Assembly (NCBI GenBank): GCA_964569315.1
Contig: CAZMUZ010000147.1
Coordinates: forward strand, 1 to 8,065
DNA from: CADEFF01 sp964569315
Lineage (GTDB): Bacteria; Pseudomonadota; Alphaproteobacteria; Dongiales; Dongiaceae
DNA: 8,065 bases
Reading direction: 5' to 3'
Shown: positions 7,996 to 8,065 of the stretch, piece by piece
How positions within the stretch are numbered: the stretch's first letter is position 1
Layout of the letters: each line of letters opens with the position of its first letter
Made by a program: the position numbers and the translations under genes
Notes under the pieces: model-generated
What the model saw: the letters and a program-made list of their open reading frames with translations, nothing else
What the model was told of the DNA's origin: nothing
Databases searched by the model: none

Positions 7996-8004
7996 AGGAT
8001 GAGG
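7976..8004. repeat. Third copy of the interspersed repeat arm, upstream of purB
   Basis: This stretch matches the left arm of the two units in the 6129-6631 region with a few changes near its start (CTCGTCCCGAG in place of CTCATCCTGAG) and shares CCTGTCGAAGGATGAG exactly. A truncated near-copy, CCTCTCGAAGGATG, follows at 8007-8020, a 19-bp imperfect tandem step. No inverted partner arm is seen nearby. Confidence 0.75.
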
Positions 8005-8035
8005 GGCCTCTCGAAGGATGCGCGCGCATTCGATT

Positions 8036-8059
8036 CCTCTCCCCGCCTGCTGGGAGAGG
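8036..8059. repeat. CCTCTCCC palindromic hairpin at window end
   Basis: CCTCTCCC and GGGAGAGG form an 8-bp perfect stem with an 8-base loop. It resembles another widespread intergenic palindrome of high-GC Alphaproteobacteria, and could also be a terminator for a gene outside the window. Confidence 0.5.
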
Positions 8060-8065
8060 TCAGGC

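Noticed and set aside
7931..8029. N-terminal extension of PurB by 33 residues
   Set aside because: The extension covers the predicted promoter and the interspersed repeat and has no similarity to PurB; the ATG at 7930 begins the normal family N-terminus.

Overview
This window is GC-rich chromosomal DNA from an alphaproteobacterium. Three things point there. The purine genes are of the three-part PurS/PurQ/small-PurL type. There is a clear gene for the zeta (DUF1476) F1-ATPase inhibitor, a family typical of Alphaproteobacteria. The intergenic spaces carry palindromic repeats of a kind common in high-GC alphaproteobacterial genomes. The genus cannot be told from the sequence; a Rhodospirillales-like lineage is only a guess.

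Layout. Positions 1-3947 (minus strand) hold an operon-like run transcribed in the order purC, purS, purQ, purL. Spacings are 25 bp, 11 bp and a 4-base GTGA stop/start overlap. A good promoter (TTGTCA, 17 bp, TATAGA with an extended -10) and a GC-rich hairpin precede purC. Positions 4078-4833 (minus) encode an NRDE/TANGO2-family protein. Divergent from it, 4967-5293 (plus) encodes the ATP synthase zeta inhibitor and 5406-6128 (plus) a DUF2238/YjdF-like membrane protein. Positions 6129-6631 are a convergent intergenic region made largely of duplicated palindromic repeats. Positions 6632-7930 (minus) encode purB. Another copy of the repeat and a hairpin lie upstream of purB, up to the window end at 8065.

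How the genes work together. PurS, PurQ and PurL form the FGAM synthase complex: PurQ releases ammonia from glutamine, PurL amidates FGAR, and PurS bridges them. PurC then makes SAICAR. PurB cleaves SAICAR to AICAR, and later cleaves adenylosuccinate to AMP. The zeta protein blocks wasteful ATP hydrolysis by F1. Its place between purB and purC fits an adenylate-energy theme, but a functional link is inference. The NRDE and DUF2238 proteins have no established role here.

No previously undescribed defence, mobile or RNA system was found. The most interesting signals are regulatory and structural: a purB promoter whose -35 hexamer lies inside an interspersed repeat, and a duplicated repeat mosaic that can fold in alternative ways between the DUF2238 gene and purB.
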